Source: Cohnella thailandensis (GTDB taxonomy: Bacteria; Bacillota; Bacilli; Paenibacillales; Paenibacillaceae). From it: a DNA stretch of 64,000 nt. The notes beneath the pieces are model-generated. The model worked only from the letters and a program-made list of their open reading frames with translations. It did no database searches and was not told the DNA's origin. The first letter of the stretch is position 1. Each line of letters opens with the position of its first letter. The stretch lies in the NCBI RefSeq assembly GCF_014212135.1, contig NZ_JACJVQ010000011.1, positions 1-64,000 of the forward strand. The letters run 5' to 3'. The translations under genes and the position numbers were made by a program. This document shows positions 60,743 through 64,000 of the stretch, in pieces.

Positions 60743-61930
60743 CTACTTCCGAAGTTTCTCGAGCGCCTCGGCGAAGTCGTCCGGCAGCGGAGCTCGCGCG
60801 GACAGCTGCTCGTTCGTCCATGGATGACGCCAAATCAGCCTCTCCCCGTGCAGCGCCTGCCGCGCGATCAGCCCTCTTTTGCCCCCGTACATTCCGTCTC
60901 CGGCTAGCGGATGGCCGATCGCGGACAGGTGGACCCGAATCTGGTGCGTCCGTCCCGTCTCCAGCCGAAGGCGGACCAGCGTGTGATCGGCGAACCGTTC
61001 CACGACCTCGTAATGCGTCACGGCCGGATCTCCCGTCTCGCTTACCCTTCGTTTCGTCGAGTGGTGGCGATCCTGGCCGATCGGCTTGTCGATCGTCCCT
61101 TTGTCTTTCTCCAGAACGCCTTCCGCCAGCGCAAGATAGATTCTCTCGATGTTCTTCTCTCGCATCGCTTTGTCATACTGATAATGCGCGAATTCGTTCT
61201 TCGCGTAGAGGACGGGGCCCGTCGTCTCCTTGTCGATGCGGTGGATGTGGCGGATGCGGACGTTCTGGTTCGTCATCTCGTAATAGGAAGCCACTCCGTG
61301 CGCAAGCGTGCGACGCTGCCCATGTTCGCTCGGATGAACCTCGATCCCCGATGGCTTGTTCACGACAAGCGTAAAATCGTCCTCGTAAAGCACGTTCAGC
61401 TCCATCCAGTCCGAAGGAAAATCGATCGACTCCGCCGGAAATAGCCGCAAGCGGAGGTTCGAGCCTTGAAGCACGATCCCCTTGCCCTGCAGCAGCTTGT
61501 TCGCGAGCTTCGGAGCCAGCGGCGTCTGCTGCATCACCTTCTGGATCGGGGCGCCGACGAGCGAATCCGGCAAGCGAACGTCGATCCATTCTCCTTTGCG
61601 GCGTCCAAGCTTCAGGGGCTCCGCGTAGGAACGTACCAGCTCGCGATTGCTCATGGTCCTGACGTCTTGCTCGCCCTTGCGGGGTCTATCGCCGCTCGGC
61701 CGCCCCTGTCCGGCCATGCTTGTCCGGCCGGAGCCGCGGCGTCCTTCCGCTCGCCCTTCACCGCGCCAGCGGTCCCCGCTCCGCCCATCCCCTCCGCTCC
61801 GGGAGGCTCCTCTTTGCGTTCCGCCGTGGCCGCGCGTTCCGCCGTGGCCGCGCCCGCCGCTCTGCGAGCCGCCTCCTTTGCCTCCGCGCGATCCGCTTTG
61901 CTCCTGCCGATTCCGTCCGGCTCCTCTCAT
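60743..61930 (-). CDS. RluA-family pseudouridine synthase with Arg/Gly-rich N-terminal tail
   Basis: About 395 residues. The C-terminal 310 residues are an RluA-type rRNA/tRNA pseudouridine synthase: an S4-like start (KLANKLLQGKGIVLQGSNLR), the catalytic Asp in IRHIHRIDKETTGPVLYAKN, and RLETGRTHQIRVHLSAIGHP. The first ~85 residues (from MRGAGRNRQEQSG) are a low-complexity tail rich in Arg, Gly and Ser, reminiscent of RGG RNA-binding regions. The start is chosen as the ATG at 61928-61930. An ATG at 61 residues before the core (MSNRELVRSYAEP) would remove the tail. Confidence 0.88.
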   Translation of the reverse strand: MRGAGRNRQEQSGSRGGKGGGSQSGGRGHGGTRGHGGTQRGASRSGGDGRSGDRWRGEGRAEGRRGSGRTSMAGQGRPSGDRPRKGEQDVRTMSNRELVRSYAEPLKLGRRKGEWIDVRLPDSLVGAPIQKVMQQTPLAPKLANKLLQGKGIVLQGSNLRLRLFPAESIDFPSDWMELNVLYEDDFTLVVNKPSGIEVHPSEHGQRRTLAHGVASYYEMTNQNVRIRHIHRIDKETTGPVLYAKNEFAHYQYDKAMREKNIERIYLALAEGVLEKDKGTIDKPIGQDRHHSTKRRVSETGDPAVTHYEVVERFADHTLVRLRLETGRTHQIRVHLSAIGHPLAGDGMYGGKRGLIARQALHGERLIWRHPWTNEQLSARAPLPDDFAEALEKLRK

Positions 61931-62213
61931 GCCTATCCACTCCGTTCTCCATCTTCGCCCCACAATATAAGGGATCGAGCCGGAGATGTCAAATACTCGC
62001 GGTTTCCCCTGATTTCGACAAGGGAACGAGCAAGCCGCAGGCCGCTTTTTCTGTCGAATGCAGCCTTCCATATTACGGTTTGTTTACAAATGATAGATTC
62101 GAGCCATCCCTACAAATTCCCCTAAAATAACACCGTTTCCACTTTGAGGAGAACGTGATAATTTGATGTCAGAGGGAGATTCCTTCTATTATAAATTGAC
62201 AGGAGGATGGACG

Positions 62214-62498
62214 ATGGACACGAACGAAGAAGTAGTCGTCGAAGAAGTTTTGGAAGCGGATGCACAATCCGAGTCCGACGTGGAAGAAGCGGCAGCCGAG
62301 CAAGAGGAAGCCGTAGAAGCGGTAGAAGAGGCTGCCGAAGAACCCGTTGCCGAAGCGCAAGCGGAGGAAGCGGAAGCAGCAGCCGAAGAGAGCTTGGAGG
62401 AGAGCTCTGAAGAGGCAGCTCTTGAAGACCAAGCGGAAGAACCGGCAGCCAGCGCTTCGGACGAGCAAGCCGAAGAGACCGAAGCGGCTCTGGACTGA
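62214..62498 (+). CDS. Highly acidic Glu/Ala-rich small protein
   Basis: A 94-residue protein from the ATG at 62214, preceded by AGGAGG (6-nt spacing). After the first few residues it consists almost entirely of Glu, Ala, Asp, Ser and Val in short repeats (EEAAEEP, AEEAEAAAEE). No Cys, Trp or aromatic core is present, so it is probably intrinsically disordered. A terminator with TTTT follows directly. Function not recognised. Low-complexity composition alone cannot support a family. A longer frame from 62163 is possible but lacks a ribosome binding site. Confidence 0.6.
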   Translation: MDTNEEVVVEEVLEADAQSESDVEEAAAEQEEAVEAVEEAAEEPVAEAQAEEAEAAAEESLEESSEEAALEDQAEEPAASASDEQAEETEAALD

Positions 62499-62518
62499 TT
62501 CTTCTTATCATAAAGAAT

Positions 62519-62545
62519 GGGAGCCTAGCGGCAGGCTCCCTTTTC
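62519..62545 (+). terminator. Terminator of the acidic protein gene
   Basis: Stem GGGAGCCT (62519-62526)/AGGCTCCC (62533-62540), followed by TTTTC. It abuts the stop of the convergent TPR gene and may serve both. Confidence 0.8.
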
Positions 62546-63213
62546 TATTTGGCGCGCATCATGCTCTTCAGCATCCACTTGCGCTCTTTTCTTTTCATAT
62601 ATTTCGGCAATGCCCGATAAATCGTCCTGCACTCTTGGAACGCGCTCTTCGCTTCTTCCTTGCTTCCCATCCTCTCGTAAACGAGACCTAGCCGGTAGTA
62701 GGCTTCGCAGGAGGAGGAATGAACGGTTTTGAACTCCTCAAGGTACTTGATAGCCTTGGCCGGATCGGATTCGGCGAACGCTTCCCCCAATCGGAGATAA
62801 GGAATGCCGTATTTGACGCGCGGACTGATCTCCAGCGCCTTAAGCATCGCCTGTTCCCCTTCCGGAAGGCGTCCAAGCCCCAGCTCGCTCAGCCCGAGAT
62901 CGCTCCAATACTCCGCCGAGTGTTCCATGCGCGACTCGATTTCGCCGAGAATCTCGTTCGCTTCCCGGTATTTTTTGCCCTCGAGATACAGCCTCGCCAG
63001 CTCCGTCTTCGCCGACACGTCGTGCGGACTCATCTGGATCTGCCTTCGCTGCCTGTTGATCGCGCTGCGTCTTCGGAAAGGCCGGAAGAGGCTCGGAGAC
63101 AGCCCGATGAACCTTCTCTCCAGAAAGTATAGGATGACCAGGATAACGATGATGGCCAAGAACGGATTGCCTAATATCCACCAGAGGAAACCGAATAGAA
63201 AAAATAGCTTCAA
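62545..63213 (-). CDS. Membrane-anchored tetratricopeptide repeat (TPR) protein
   Basis: A 222-residue protein. The N-terminal helix region (LFGFLWWILGNPFLAIIVIL) is followed by a basic stretch and then about four TPR-like helical pairs: AKTELARLYLEGKKYREANE, SDLGLSELGLGRLPEGEQAM and YYRLGLVYERMGSKEEAKSA. Probably a cytoplasmic-face scaffold anchored in the membrane. Partners unknown. Confidence 0.8.
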   Translation of the reverse strand: MKLFFLFGFLWWILGNPFLAIIVILVILYFLERRFIGLSPSLFRPFRRRSAINRQRRQIQMSPHDVSAKTELARLYLEGKKYREANEILGEIESRMEHSAEYWSDLGLSELGLGRLPEGEQAMLKALEISPRVKYGIPYLRLGEAFAESDPAKAIKYLEEFKTVHSSSCEAYYRLGLVYERMGSKEEAKSAFQECRTIYRALPKYMKRKERKWMLKSMMRAK

Positions 63214-63239
63214 CGCTCTTCTCCTCTCCCCTATGCAAA

Positions 63240-63468
63240 ACGTCTCCGGATTGTAACGTCTCCGAATTGTAAAACGTTTCCTTGGATTCCGCTTTTCTCA
63301 TGATATCATATCCCGGCGGGTTTGCATTGGACATCGTTTCTCGTTGGCTCGGGGCGTACCATTATCCCCTTCGATCCGGTGTCGGGAAAAGCCGCTGGCG
63401 TACCATTATCCCCTTCGATCCGGTATCGGAATAGCCGCCGGCGTACCATTATCCCCTTCCATCAGGAA
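63240..63468. repeat. Short tandem repeats upstream of the TPR and HrpB genes
   Basis: Two 16-bp copies of ACGTCTCCGRATTGTA lie at 63240-63271. From 63354 two and a half copies of a 43-44 bp unit begin with GCGTACCATTATCCCCTTCG at 63354, 63398 and 63441. The last copy runs into the 3' end of the hrpB gene at 63462. No function recognised. Confidence 0.75.
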
Positions 63469-64000
63469 CCCGGCGGCCTTACCCGGCGCGTAGCGGTCGC
63501 TTCCATCGGATCGTCGGGCCAATAATGCTTCGGATATCTACCCTTAAGATCCTTGCGGACCTCGAAGTACGCGTTCGACCAGAAGCTGGCGAGATCCCTC
63601 GTCACCTGGACAGGCCGCTGCGCGGGCGACAGCAGGTGCACCGTCAGAGGCACTTTGCCGGCCGCGATGCGCGGGGTGTCCGGCAGCCCGAACATCTCCT
63701 GAAGCCGTACCGCGATAAAAGGCGCCTCCGGATTCGAATAATCGATCGGGATCCTTGAACCGCTGGGCACCGCGATATGAGTCGGGGCCTCGCGATCCAG
63801 CATCGAGCGAAGCTCCCAGGTGAGCGAAGACTCCAAAGCCTGCGTCAGGTTCAAACGCTGCAGGTCGGACCTGCTCTTCATGCCTCCGAGGTAGGGGCCG
63901 AGCCATTCCTCGAGGGTATCCAATAGCGCGGCGTCGGACCAGTCCGGCCAAGCGGGATCGTGGGCGGCGAGAAAAACGCCGCGCTCCTGGAGCTGTCGCG
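63462..64000 (-). CDS. hrpB: ATP-dependent helicase HrpB, C-terminal part (gene continues beyond the window)
   Basis: The frame is open from the window edge to the stop at 63462 (179 codons visible). Visible are the HrpB C-terminal domain segments WLGPYLGGMKSRSDLQRLNL, GSRIPIDYSNPEAPFIAVRL, QEMFGLPDTPRIAAGKVPLT and LSPAQRPVQVTRDLASFW, with the ending YPKHYWPDDPMEATATRRVR, typical of HrpB. The helicase motor lies outside the window. HrpB is a DExH-box helicase of uncertain role. Confidence 0.92.
   Translation of the reverse strand, partial: RQLQERGVFLAAHDPAWPDWSDAALLDTLEEWLGPYLGGMKSRSDLQRLNLTQALESSLTWELRSMLDREAPTHIAVPSGSRIPIDYSNPEAPFIAVRLQEMFGLPDTPRIAAGKVPLTVHLLSPAQRPVQVTRDLASFWSNAYFEVRKDLKGRYPKHYWPDDPMEATATRRVRPPGS

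Overview
The window reads as chromosomal DNA of a high-GC, endospore-forming Firmicute of the Paenibacillaceae (Paenibacillus/Cohnella type). Evidence: a GerA-type germinant-receptor operon, an S-layer-homology (SLH) anchored surface enzyme, a YhgE/Pip protein, strong AGGAGG ribosome binding sites with frequent TTG/GTG starts, and the very large glutamate synthase GltB. No rRNA, tRNA, CRISPR array or insertion sequence was recognised.

Layout. (1) 1-5.23 kb: an array of 52-bp palindromic repeats, then a tightly coupled leftward cassette: a 33-residue candidate RiPP precursor, an intergenic hairpin, an HPr-kinase-like protein, a PqqD-like RiPP recognition protein, an S24/S26-type peptidase, an ABC exporter with an extra N-terminal domain, a DUF1854 protein and a small four-plus-Cys protein. 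It looks like a lasso-peptide (paeninodin-type) cluster, but no cyclase or B2 protease gene is in the window. (2) 5.5-12 kb: a dTDP-L-rhamnose block (PilZ protein, two RmlD paralogues, LCP ligase, RmlB, RmlA), an XRE repressor and a newly recognised small gene. (3) 12-31 kb: a nucleotidyltransferase, an SLH-anchored SGNH/Fn3 protein, a sugar-modification operon (COG4091 oxidoreductase, LhgO, RmlC, SDR, VanZ, GT2), and two related DUF4038 glycosidases, one fused to GH26. (4) 28.6-39.5 kb: a leftward Wzx/Wzy-type exopolysaccharide operon from galU to a GT2, including Wzz, a BY-kinase, Wzy, two WecG-type GTs, the flippase, two O-acetyltransferases and a membrane-anchored GH26. (5) 40-42.6 kb: a FemAB/GNAT-like transferase, a second copy of the small gene family and an acyltransferase-3 protein. 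(6) 42.8-64 kb: ordinary chromosome: gltB, an SGNH lipase/esterase, gerK-like A-B-D-C operon, a 13-repeat BIG2 surface protein, a TetR/YhgE pair with matching operators, a second PilZ protein, an RluA-type pseudouridine synthase with an RG-rich tail, an acidic protein, a TPR protein and the end of hrpB.

The strongest thread is regulatory. A 17-bp palindrome, TGATACA-NNN-TGTATCA, recurs at nearly every transcription-unit head between 5.2 and 42.7 kb. In several cases it exactly fills the 17-18 bp spacer between a TTGACA -35 and a -10 box. In three cases a second site lies about 35 bp downstream. The XRE-family protein at 10.19 kb is the natural candidate repressor. The sites would place the peptide cassette, the rhamnose genes, the polysaccharide operon and the surface enzymes in one regulon, comparable in logic to SinR control of eps in Bacillus subtilis. 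Two 44-53 residue paralogous proteins at the edges of this regulon, one converging on the XRE gene, are possible partners.
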